Assembly: GCA_022376515.1 (NCBI GenBank)
Contig: WTXI01000050.1
Coordinates: 124,001-188,000 of the forward strand
DNA length: 64,000 nucleotides
Reading direction: 5' to 3'
From: Lactifluus volemus
Lineage: Eukaryota; Basidiomycota; Agaricomycetes; Russulales; Russulaceae
The position numbers and the translations under genes were made by a program. Of the stretch, positions 49,335 to 59,235 are shown one piece after another (within the stretch, counting starts at the first letter, position 1; every line of letters starts with the position of its first letter). The notes under the pieces are model-generated. The model ran no database searches. It was not told the DNA's origin and worked only from the letters and a program-made list of their open reading frames with translations.

Positions 49335-49976
49335 AAGCCTCTTCAAGTTACTAATAAGGCCAATCCTTGCACGCGATTATCTACCGTCCAACAATGAGGA
49401 TGCTGCATGGGCTACAGGGGTAGGCGATTGCTCCTATAAAGGCTACCCTTTGCCCCGAAACACAATCGCTGTGGATGCATAACATACTTGCTACAAGGGA
49501 TTCCAAGTTTGGGTGGTTACTGTTTAAATTACCAACCACATCGCTGAAATAAAGTAATGACACCTTATATACCTTTTCACGTCCACGAGTTTAAGTTATT
49601 GAGCTGGATGATAACGGGGCGTGGTTTATCAGACTCCCACGTGATCAACTCATTTGAGTGTGGGGAGCCGAGGCAACAATACTTCGTCTTGAGTTTTTTT
49701 CTCTCACTCTATAGTCTTTGATGCCTGAAATTAATGACTTATTTAACAGCTATCTACTGTTGTATGCATGCACAAAAGTCGTACACAGGGTAATGTGATT
49801 TTTCCTATAAAGGTCTACCCTTTGCCCTAACTTGTCTCGGGACTCAGCCCCTGTGGATTCACAAGATATTTGTGAAACTGTGAAGAGCGAAGGTGTGTCT
49901 CTTGGAGTAGCATTGCGAATAGTCCGCGGGCACTGCGCACAAGCCAAGCGATGCCTTTCAAGTCCGTGTATGCGTC
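49335..49976. mobile_element. TIR element family 1, fragment E'
   Basis: Duplicate of fragment E (18557-19190) with the same internal rearrangement, so the rearrangement predates the segmental duplication. Confidence 0.65.
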
Positions 49977-50945
49977 TAAAATAAGTACGAACGCCTTGAT
50001 GTATCAGTCAATGGCTAAACACAGAAACACGGTTATTTTACATGGAAATATTGATAGAAATGGTTACATGGAAACATATATTGAAGATTTGCACAACACG
50101 GCTATGGCCAAGAAAACCTACACCTGGTGGAATACCTAAGGAAGAAGTATCGGACAGAAGAACGAAATTTGAGGTGTACCGTGTACGTTACTTGATGTGA
50201 TAGCATGCAAAAGGAAGGTTGGGGGGGAGGGGGAAATGGTCTTAGAAGGTCGCCCATTTGTGGTTTCTGAGGAAATGGGAAGGGCTACTACTCCCATTCT
50301 ACAAATGGGGGCTTTGAGCGAAAAAGCCGGCACGTGGTCAAGGTGACTCGGAGGCTGCAAGCGCGCAACGTGCGTCGAGTTGTGGGAAATCTTTGTGCCC
50401 AATTCGGCAACCTCGGACGCCTTCCACCACCACCTGACCCCCCCCCCCCCCCCCCCCCCCCCACACACAGCGCGAATAACTTCACCCGCTTAGCAACTTG
50501 ATCATTACATTTTTTCGGGATCACTGAGGAATTTTTCGCCAACAGAACCAATTTGGTAACTCGAGGTCATTGTACATATAATAGTACACAGACGAAATTT
50601 CAAGGTGCTATCGCGCGCTTTCAAAGGTATTGTATCGTAGCAAGGATAATCATAACACAAAAGGATACAAGGTCGATCCGAAGATGTCCATAAGTTAAAA
50701 GGGGGTGCAGAGCAAATCGCGCAGCGACTCGGACGTCGACACGACACCACTCAGCCCCGCGACCGGCGCGGTTGCTCTGCTACATATCCTTAGGATATGC
50801 AAATGAGGCAGTAGACGGTGGGAAGCTTCGTGAGAGAAAAAAAAAACAGAAAGAAGAATACTCAAACGCATGATACGATCGCAGGGCTGCTCAATGGATC
50901 AATGACAGAGACAAACACGGGCATGACGGGCTAGGGCCAATGAAG
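49977..50945. repeat. 3'-flank block of P5
   Basis: Duplicate of the P2 3' flank. The C tract is 25 bases here (50438-50462) against 12 in copy 1. No gene is supported. Confidence 0.6.
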
Positions 50946-52232
50946 CTATGAAGGCCTAAACACTTCATTTCGTGACGCCCACCCGCCTTTGTGCGGACCA
51001 GAAACCGGCCAGTACTGGGAAGAAGCTTGAGTGGACGTGGACTGTACTTGGAGAGGGGCATCGTTTGGAATCTGCTGCTGCTTCCTTCCAGGTTTCCGAG
51101 CATGTCCATGGTCACGCTCGAGATGAGTGACCCGTTTTCGCTTTCCTATGATCATCTTTTGACATCCAGGTTCAGGGCATTGTTCCGGCTCAGAATGGAC
51201 ATCGTCGAAATGACGAGTGACGGCTTTCTGCGCGTGAAATCCTCTGCCGCATAACCCACATTTGAAGGGCTTTTTTTTTTCTTCTGTCCAGATACTGTGA
51301 GCCCTACGCTGCAGATTGGGATTGCGAAGACTCACCCTTTTGTACTGGCGAGTTTGTGGGACCATGATCACCCAAGGTGGGGACATCGTCTTCGTCAGAT
51401 TCTTCTTCGGAGTCGGAGTCAAGGGTCATGTTGTCTCCTATAGTTGATGAGGTCAGAATGAAAGAGGAATGATCGTTTGAGGCCGTCGAAAGCTGCTTAC
51501 CAGAGGTATCCATCGAGAAGGTATTGTCATTCAAAGATGGAGTATCCACTTGTTGCAGATGTCCGGAGGATGATGATGACCAGTGGCGTGAGGCTTCAAC
51601 CGGCGGGGAGTATGGTACACTCTGAGGTTGCTTACGCGAGTGGGTGTCAAGGGTTGTGCCAGTGGGATCATAATCATGGCTAAAATTGGTACCATCGATC
51701 TCGGCAGACGATGCTGCTGTCCCATCGTACACGGTGGGCACCCCGAGATCGTATTCGTCATATCCTTCGGAGTGCTCACCCGGGGGATTCGTCGAGAAGG
51801 TAATGACATTCAAAGGTGAAGTCCCCATTTGTTGCAGAGTTCCGGAGGGTGATGACGACCAGTCGCTTGAGGTCTCAATCGGCAGGGCGTACGATATCGT
51901 CTGGGTTTGCTCGTACAACTGCGTGTCGAGGGATGTGAGACCATCATCTTGACGAAAGTGAGTACCATCGATCTCGGCAGTTGGGTCGTATTCGCCATAT
52001 CCTTCGGGATTGTGCTCAAAGTATGCAGTGTATAGAAAAGGGGCAGTCTGCTGGTCAGGCATGGGGTCCACATTGTGTAGATATGGTAGAGCAAGGGCGT
52101 TGTCCAGACTCTTAGGATCAGCGGCGTTGAGGCGCAAGCAGACCTATGGGTGGTCATTGTTTAGTAGAATGAATGGCTCGGAGCAATAATGCTCACTGTA
52201 TAAAAGTCTTCTTCCTGCGGGGTGTAAACCAT
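50946..52232 (-). pseudogene. Zinc-finger protein P5: full 5' end, frameshifted, protease lost
   Basis: Exon 1 (52197-52232) is ATG plus VYTPQEEDFYT, resembling exon 1 of G1. A 53 bp intron leads to exon 2 (51501-52143, phase 1 end), which holds modules sharing GEYD / SSAEIDGT / LDT..R.QPQSVPYSPP / SSSSSGHLQQVDTPSLND. A 63 bp intron leads to exon 3 (from 51437 down), which begins DNMTLDSDSEEESDEDD and reads to ESSQSQSAA, then TAG at about 51304, from the same extra base as in P2. In the shifted frame are a ten-A run and two C2H2 fingers (CGLCGRGFHAQ...RHFDDVH; CPEPGC...THLERDH), ending at 50946 without any protease domain. It has the most complete 5' end of the P family and shows what P1-P4 may have lost. 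Confidence 0.7.
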
Positions 52233-53760
52233 TTTTTCCTACAGCACAAGGCGGTCCAAGTGAAATGGGGGATCACGGTCAGCGCATGTGAACTTGGAAA
52301 GATTCATTTTTTTATCGTAGCTCTTGGTGCCAGTGGCACCCATAGTGATACACAAGGGAAAGAGAAGACCTATTCGATGTTCGGTCGTTCCTGGCTGGCA
52401 CTCGACCAAGGGAGGGTGCGAATGCAGCCTATTCCATAATTGACCTGACTTCTAAGACCTTAAGGTAAGAGATGAGGGCGTACGCTACCATCTTGGCACC
52501 AGGGGGTGTTGATTCGTGACTCTTTTGCGAAGGATGAGATTTGACCAGGTGCCATTATAGCGAGCGCTCATAGATCTTCAGATGCAAACTGTGATAAGAT
52601 ATGTGGCGATGCCCAAAACTGTCGGCCGGAATGGTGCCGAGAGTGCCAGTGGTGCCAGCGCTGAGTGTACGAGGCATAAGATTCAAATCGAACGTAAATG
52701 CATCTTTTCTCGGCAAAAAACCTGAAAGTAGCAATAACATCACGCCTGTGCGTTGCCGTGTGGGGGGATTACGCAATCGGGCGCTACAATCAATGGCCAC
52801 GCACGGGTCCGCTTTGTCTGTGCTCTAGCTACAGCCGTCTTTAATGGCATGTTCGCACGGTTGAGGGCGAGATCAAGGCTTGGCTATTAACGCACACATT
52901 CGATGGCTGCTTGAAAAACGGCTGATAAGTGCCATCTCGATGTTTTGGAAAAGCGTGCGATGCCTTGCCACGGGCGTGATAACCTACGGAATAGTCAAAA
53001 TTCAAGGTCGCGTCACTGGGCGTCAGGGTGCCATTGGGGACCTCAAAAGCAAGTGCCAGTGCCAGTGGTGGCGCGAAAGGCGCAAACCCACAGGGACGGG
53101 CGCTGGCCCCGTCTGGCACTGCACACGTGGAGTAATTTCGACCGTTATGTCAGCTGTCGGGTTCGGATTTCGCTAGCGGGCTAATTAAATTAGTCAGCTT
53201 CTACACGTGTTGATCGATTTTGTCAACCTCGTTAGCCATTCTTATAGAACATACCCAATACTTGTTCCTGGCTTCAGCCTCTATAAGACCATCGACTGTA
53301 TGAAGCAGATATAAGGCCTAGAGGTGCAGTTAGCAAGAACTGAAAGTGAGTGTAACAACTGATAACTGACCTCACTCATTGGGGAACATGTCTGAGTTGT
53401 GATACGGAACGATCAAGAGATGTGTGTGTGGCTAGAAGTAAATGACAGACTAAAAAATGATTGTTTATATACTGGACATGTTCGAGCGGGGGCACCAGTG
53501 CCCGCGGAAGTGGCGGTACCAGACGCCAGACGCCGCCAGGCGAGACCCCTATGCCATGGCACCCCTGCACAGGCTAGCGAAGCTCGTGCAGCTGACTCCT
53601 TGGAAAGGACACCCTAGGTTACATGGGCCAGGAAAACCTCCAGGAAGAGCCTTGAATAATCCAAATATGTTTAACGCTGAATTGAACCCTCACTTTGTTG
53701 ATGAGCTTGGACCGCCAGGACCGGAGAGGAGAGTGCAGTAGTAGTCCAATGTGTCACAAG
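52233..53760. repeat. Upstream block of P5
   Basis: Non-coding. It is related to the block upstream of G5 (61.42-62.76 kb), to 55.99-56.90 kb, and in inverted form to the block before G1/G2. Landmarks are GTGCCAGTGGCACCCATAGT near 52328, TTCGATGGCTG near 52899, GAACATACCCAAT near 53248 and TATATACTGGACATGTTCG near 53465. The piece GGAAAGGACACCCTAGGTTA at about 53601 recurs at 58.5 and 63.5 kb. A small plus-strand frame at 53457-53741 is not conserved in the relatives. Confidence 0.55.
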
Positions 53761-54499
53761 CCTGCCGTTATACACGGTCTGTGGCTCACACTTTTCCCCA
53801 CTCTGTCAGATGCAGCGTAACTTTGATATGTCACAGTCAGCAGTTTCTTGGATACTGCCTGCATGCGGCATGAGAGAGGGGTTAAACTGTGAGCAGAGAA
53901 GATCCGTCTGATTAGGGAGCTGACATCTGTAGCCGACGGTGCAGAAACTCCAACGGATTGGCTAGCATGCTAACGCGTGGCCATGTCCAGCCAGTCATAA
54001 AACCATGAAGGTGGTCAAAGAACAGTACGGTGACGCGGTGCAATCTCAAGTGAGACAGTACGCAGAGAGTTTGTGGGACTGTCTCGAGATTATGCCAGAG
54101 CACTTAGTTGACGGTTGCTGAGAGTATGAGACAAATCGAATGCTGGCCTTGAGCAAGAAACGCTTGAGGGTCTCGAGAAGGCCGGGGGAAGTCAACATGG
54201 TTGACTCCGTCACGTGTCACACCTAGTTGTAATTTTCGAAGCCCGAAAATGTGAATTTACATATATAAAAACCCTGGTACATAATCAAGGTAAATGTCAT
54301 GATGCATGTTATTGCCAAACACCTGAAAACCATATTCAAGGTAGCACAGTCATCGCCAAGACAGCTCAGATCGGAGAGGAGCGGCGACGGTCGGAATGAC
54401 GATCGTAGTAGGCTTGAGGCCCCGGCGGTTTTGTCGCATGAGGCATAGGTCCTTCCACTCCTGAATCAAACACACCCATACCCTATACAGCTGCTGAGG
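53761..54499. other. Intergenic, no gene seen
   Basis: Unique sequence within the window; short frames only, none recognisable. Confidence 0.4.
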
Positions 54500-55155
54500 G
54501 AGGCTGGTGAGCTTGAGCTACCCATTGAAATTCAGAGGATTCAATTTGCTGTGGTGGGGTTGTGGCCCTTGTGGGGGCCATCGTGATGACCTTCGCCAAA
54601 GTGAGCATAGATTTCGGCAGACGATCGGTGTCGAAAACCTCGGAAAGGGGGTATGCATCTCCAGCTTATCAATACGGGCGTATGGGTAGCTGTCACGAGC
54701 CCTCGATCTTAAATGAAAGCCATACCAAAATGTCTGGTCATTCTTGTTCGTGAGACGAAGAGTATCAGTCAGCGGTTTGACTCGCAATAGGGAGGTGAAA
54801 TGCCAGTAAATGCTCCAGCACTCATCTTGCTTGTCCCGAATGCCCGACTCCGAATGCTTCCGGTTCGGAGCAGCGGCTTCGTGGGTTGAGACCAGGGTTG
54901 GCTCCTTACGGGGAACGACGAAACTCATTCCGATCATGGGCAGGGCAGCCATCTAAAGGCTCCCAGTCCCTAATCGGCTGAGACACACCTGGCAATATCT
55001 CGACTTACAGCTGGTCCATAAGTTGACGACCACCTACCAACACCTCGTACTCTCAGGAAATCTTCTAAAGGATCGGACCTACTCCCAGATAAAGATAAGG
55101 AGGGAGCACGATACAGTGATTGCAGCTGGACTGGGAAGTGCCTGAGCCAAGACAT
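54500..55155 (-). CDS. Possible two-exon hypothetical gene, tail overlapping zinc-finger family debris
   Basis: The ATG at 55155 opens SWLRHFPVQLQSLYRAPS and runs to WSSTYGPA. A 54 bp GT-AG intron joins in phase 0 to MAALPMIGMSFVVPRKEP and about 100 further codons (DKQDECWSIYWHFTSLLR, KNDQTFWYGFHLRSRARD). The final part (54500-54640) is DNA related to the last exon of G5 (GCTTGAGC, GGTTGTG and CGGCAGA words), so the gene may be a fusion or just read into a decayed finger exon. No known domain. Weakly supported: codon quality is fair, but there is no second copy to compare. Confidence 0.3.
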
Positions 55156-55499
55156 TAGGTGGATTGAGGACCCGCGAGGGGTGGAGTGGGAGGTGTGAGA
55201 ACCAGTGCGGATGGGGATGCTGGGGAGAGCTGGGGGTGAAGTGGTGCGGATGCTGGTGCGGCCAACGCCGATACGGAGGTGTCTGTGGGTGGTGCTGGTA
55301 GGTAGTGGAGGTAATTGACGTGAGAAGAGTGGAGGAACAGAAGGTGCAGAGAGGGGAAGGAATGAGGTGGGCGTCGAGCTGTAATCGAGAGCAGACGGGG
55401 GTTTGAAGGGATGAAGGAGCCGGGAATTGAGTGAGTACTAGTAGTAGAGGAGGTGTGCGTGAGGTAGCGAGGTGCAGCGATGTCTCACTATTCTTCACA

Positions 55500-55760
55500 G
55501 TACAATTCAAGGCATAAATAATTTTTTACATTTTTCATCATAGCTACAACAATCAATGGAACGGCCACGACGGTAAATCTAAGGCCTAGGGCCAACGAGA
55601 TATGAGAAGTACGGGCGAAAATGTACATAGGCTCTCCTACGACGAAGAGCGTACGAGAGCGAGACATAAATCGAGCGCAGGAAGTAAGAGGCAGTATAGA
55701 GAAAATTAGGGAACGCGGACATACACAGAGCAAAGGGAGACAGACGGAATCTCTACTTGC
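55500..55760. repeat. Duplicated block, related to 58.80-59.01 kb
   Basis: Both copies share TTTTTACATTTTTCATCATAGCTA-like sequence (with substitutions), ACGACGGTAA and GGGCGAGACATAAA-like words. Read on the minus strand they give a hydrophobic segment (FTVVAVPLIVVAMM) in one copy only, so this may be the decayed tail of a membrane protein gene. Not called as coding. Confidence 0.45.
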
Positions 55761-55970
55761 GGGAGTCCGTAGAACGCTTCGAGCGGCAACGAGTCAATCT
55801 GCCTAACCAAGGGCTGTTGCACCAGGTTACGGTCGTGCTCGTACGAGTAGTCGTAGAGGCCAGAAGGCTCCTCAAGCCATCTACGAATGAACATTGTTTA
55901 ACAGGGTGTGTGTAACAAGGAGGCTCACTTCATTAGCGTCGTTTCAACTAGCGTTGAAGCTGTTTAGGTT
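55700..55970 (-). pseudogene. Decayed zinc-finger family gene G4 (5' end only)
   Basis: Corresponds to exon 1, intron 1 and the start of exon 2 of G5. The exon-1 equivalent (about 55925-55970) has lost the ATG and contains a stop; the intron end (ACAATGTTCATTCGTAG) matches those of G5 and G1. Then comes GLYDYSYEHDRNLVQQPLVR, compared with GLYSSSYEQDWNLVQQHLVG in G5. No finger exon follows. A truncated duplicate. Confidence 0.6.
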
Positions 55971-55979
55971 GAGGTCTTC

Positions 55980-56896
55980 TATAGCCACTGTTCGAGAAAA
56001 CAAGAGGAGGATCGCGGTCAACGCCTACAATTGATGTATCGTAGCCCTTTGATGCCAAAGACACCCATGAGTAATACACGATACGTCCTCCCCGGCACTG
56101 GATCAAGGGACATGACGTGGGAATGTAGTCTGCTCTACAGCTGACTTAGCTGCAACTGGGAAAGGGAGAAACGAGGGGATGGGAATATGGCACCGTCTGG
56201 CACCCTGGGGATTCTGATCGAAGGACCCTTTCGGCACCTCCGAAGTTGCAATTGACATTGTACATAGATGTTTGAATGCAACCCGCGATAGGATTTGCTC
56301 CACTCTGGGCGGCGAACGGTGCCAGCGCTTTACGTTTGGAGAGACCACCCGATGCCTCTCAACAATAAGCGGAGTCTGTTCAAGGAAAGCAGCAGTACAG
56401 CCAGGCACGAATTTCGATAAGGTCACGGTCTTTTTTTTTGGCCCCGTACACTTCTGCAAACAACACCAACGTGAGAAAAAGAACATGGACATTGACGGAA
56501 ATCCTCTCCGGCTGGCACCGTCCTGATTTGTGTGCATGCGGCTCGGATTATAACACCATTGAGGCCTAGATCAAGGTGTGCGACAGTTCAGCTGTGAGCG
56601 CATGAACGTGCGCGCACATTCGATGGCTGTTCGAGAAGCGTCCCATTTCGGTTTTTTAAAACATGCGATGCATTGCCAAAGCGTTATATTGTATACCCTG
56701 ATTTATCATTGGTCAGTGTGTATCACAGTACGCCAGGTGCCGATGACAGATGCCAAAAAAAAACTCCCCAAAGAGATGTGCCGAGTGCCAGCACAGCACC
56801 AAGTGCCGGTGGCGCAGGTGTCGTCTTTTCGCAGAAGATAGCGACCTCACCTGTGGGTTGAAGCTTTGACGTTGCGCGTGGAAATTTGACACTGTA
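55980..56896. repeat. Upstream block of G4 pseudogene
   Basis: About 0.9 kb related to the upstream blocks of G5 (61440-62270) and P5. Shared landmarks are GGCACCCATGAGTAATACA-like sequence, GTTCAGCTGTGAGCGCATGA, TTCGATGGCTGTTCGAGAAG and GATGTGCCGAGTGCCAGCAC. It contains no supported gene. Confidence 0.6.
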
Positions 56897-57151
56897 CTAA
56901 CCCGCGGGGCGGGCCATGAGGCAGGTGTAACGGATCAGTCACGCTTATCCGTGACTCGCGTGACAAACCACATTTTTCTTGTTTTCTATATAACACAGTT
57001 CTACGCAAAACACACACACACACGGAATATGCTTGCATGTGGTACAGGATGTCATATGTCAAATTTCGTGGTGATTGAGCAAGAACTGAATGAAAAATTC
57101 GAAGTGGCCCATTGCCCCCGAACTGGTGCATTATTACCCCCGCAGGGTTAG
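56897..57151. mobile_element. MITE, 255 bp, TA target site
   Basis: Ends CTAACCCGCGGGG and CCCCGCAGGGTTAG, flanked by TA on both sides. Internal GGATCAGTCACG and GTGGTGATTGAGCAAG match the 15.9 kb MITE, so it belongs to the same family with diverged ends. Confidence 0.7.
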
Positions 57152-57219
57152 TACTGAGGGCGTGTTGATCAGTCAGATTCAAATTGTCACGTGAGAAAGT
57201 CCGACAAGGCTTGCAACAA

Positions 57220-57785
57220 GGCCAGTCCAGGGGAACGGTGCCGAAATCGTGCCCGGTTCGGTGGAGCCGGATTCCATGTATCACACGCTCACACTAGACC
57301 AGGGGTTGAAGGCCATGACGAGTCAGAGATATCACTGGTCACTGTCAAGACTACACGTTCCCCACCGCATTATATAGGGACAACTGGTCCGCACAACCTG
57401 CGCTGCTCGCTCTCCGCCGATGTAGAGAGCTCCGCCCCGTAGTCGTCGTATACATGAGATCTGCGTAAAGACACACCCAGAGTCATTGTAGTGGCGTGCG
57501 TGTGTACGCGCATGTGTGGCCCCAGTAAGCTAGTAAGTTACTAGACAATATGAGCTGCCGGTATTCAGTTGATGGTTAGCTATTCCGTAAGTTGCGAGGT
57601 AGCTAGGTGGCATCTCGTATATGACGCACTTGGTAGACAAAAAGATTTGGATCAGAGAAACAGTAGTGTGGCGAACTCGAAGGGAAGGGGGTGTAGGATC
57701 TATAGCCCACGGGTGACTTTTGCATTGACAGCAAGGGCGAGTTGCCGAAGCTCGAGAAGCAAGCTTGGGTCCGTGGAAGGGACAC
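57220..57785. repeat. Repeat family R3, copy 3
   Basis: Matches 62.89-63.54 kb closely and the 12.6/43.7 kb copies more distantly. It ends at the 13 bp target duplication of the retroposed insertion. Confidence 0.6.
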
Positions 57786-58466
57786 TTTTTTTTTTTTTTA
57801 AATCCAATTTATATTCCGCTGCGTATAACTAGATACAGATGCGGTCGTGTAGCTAATTGGGTTGACTCAATACGTATCCAGCCTTGACCGCTCACCTACC
57901 AGGAATTTGCCATTCCAACAATTTTTAAGGACCCTCAGAGAGGGGAGTTGGGGGAGGGTATCCATACAATGGGTAGCAGTAAGAACGGCCAGAGACGTGG
58001 GAAGGGGAGACAGACTTGGGAAGCTACACAGTTACGACTAAGGAGTAATGGTTGGTAGATGGTGGGCCGGGATCGGTGGAAAAAGGGGGAACCACGTCAG
58101 GGTAGAGTGTAGGTTGTTAGTAAGGGCTTTCGCCACTCGTGGTAGGTGCCAGGCACCCAGTTTGAATTGTCCCATGAGGCCTGGATGGCCAGTTGGGGGT
58201 GGTCGTAGTGTACCCCTCTCTTGCTGCGAATAGGACGAGGTTGGGAGGGGTAGTGGGTAGGAGGGCCGAGGCCCAAATGAGGGTGGTTGTTGACGAAGCT
58301 TGTGATGACGATGCCAATGGGGTAGGTGGTAGGCAGATGCCTTGGGTGTGCGTGTGTCCCCACAGTCCTTGGAGAAGACTGGGATCCTCAAGGGGAGCAC
58401 GCTCGACCAAAGTACCAAGACCCCAAAAAGGGGGGATGGTGGTGGTACGAGTTCAAGGAGGATGTG
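57786..58466 (-). mobile_element. Retroposed insertion, 681 bp, with poly-A and target duplication
   Basis: Flanked by GTGGAAGGGACAC at 57773-57785 and 58467-58479; the related locus at 63530 has the uninterrupted site (GTGGAAGGGACATCC). The left end is a T14 run, so the insert is a minus-strand copy ending in poly-A. Frames such as 58038-58499 are Pro/His-rich, and I recognise no protein. It could be a SINE-like retroposon or a processed copy of an unknown transcript. Confidence 0.75.
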
Positions 58467-58479
58467 GTGGAAGGGACAC

Positions 58480-59235
58480 TGTAGGTTAACATTGACCAAT
58501 CAACATCAGGAACACCTCCAGGAACAGCGTTTGAACAACCTAAGGCTTACTTAATCCCTCCTTCGCTGATGAGTTTGGTTAGCACCCACATGGCATTGCT
58601 CATTACCCGCTGATTAGCGCGGGAAGTCTTCCCGACGTGACGGAAGCGCGACGCTTGGTCGATCTTACGCGTCATGAGAGGGCGAAGATTGCGAGGTGGG
58701 CAGGAGGCAAGCTGTATCGGGGATAGACGGGAGTTTGATTGTAAAGAGATGAAGGGAGCGTGAGGTTCAATTGCGGTTGAGGCGACCATTCTCTGCTCTG
58801 AAGTTCCAATCATGAACATATTTTTACATTTCTCATCGTAGCTATAACAAATCAAGGAACGGACACGACGGTAATCTGAGGATCAACACGATACGAGAAG
58901 AAGTACTGGCGAAAGGGTACGTAAGCTTTCCCACAATTATAGGCGTACAAGGGCGAGACATAAACGGACACGGATACACGAGGCACGTTGTGGAAATACC
59001 GTAAGATGGACCTGGGCTGGAGGGGCGGGGCGATGCCTGTCGCGGCCAAGGGCTCTTACAGGGGAGTTTGATCATGATTTTACGGCTGCTGAAGTTGCGC
59101 ACGCGAAGTAGCGAGGAGGCCTTAGTTAAGGCATCGAGAGGTGAATGGTGGACAAGGATGAAATGAGGAAGGACGAAAACGTCACGGTGTGAGTACGAAG
59201 ACAACCTGAGCGACCCAGGAACTGCAGCTCAGATC
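58480..59235. other. Repeat remnants and 3' flank of G5
   Basis: 58480-58720 matches 63545-63725 (GAAAACCTCCAGGAAGAGCG-like sequence, GGAAGCGCGACGCTTGGTCG). 58800-59010 matches 55500-55760. 59010-59235 probably holds the G5 3' UTR. No gene is supported. Confidence 0.5.

Larger units (their letters stand above)
42740..51430. repeat. Segmental duplication, copy 2 (core)
   Basis: Direct duplicate of 11660-20640, offset by about 31.1 kb before and 30.8 kb after the missing MITE. It contains an R3 copy (43.73-44.30 kb), the upstream block of G2 (44.3-45.6 kb), G2, a MULE-like element, TIR fragment E' and most of P5. Intervening stretches hold no further supported genes. Confidence 0.85.

Noticed and set aside
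55079..55510. 143-codon minus-strand frame rich in Pro, His and Ser
   Set aside because: Compositional artefact; no splice partner, homologue or second copy.
58038..58499. 153-codon minus-strand frame in the retroposed insert
   Set aside because: It crosses the target duplication at its 5' end and is Pro/His-rich without a domain; other frames are equally open.
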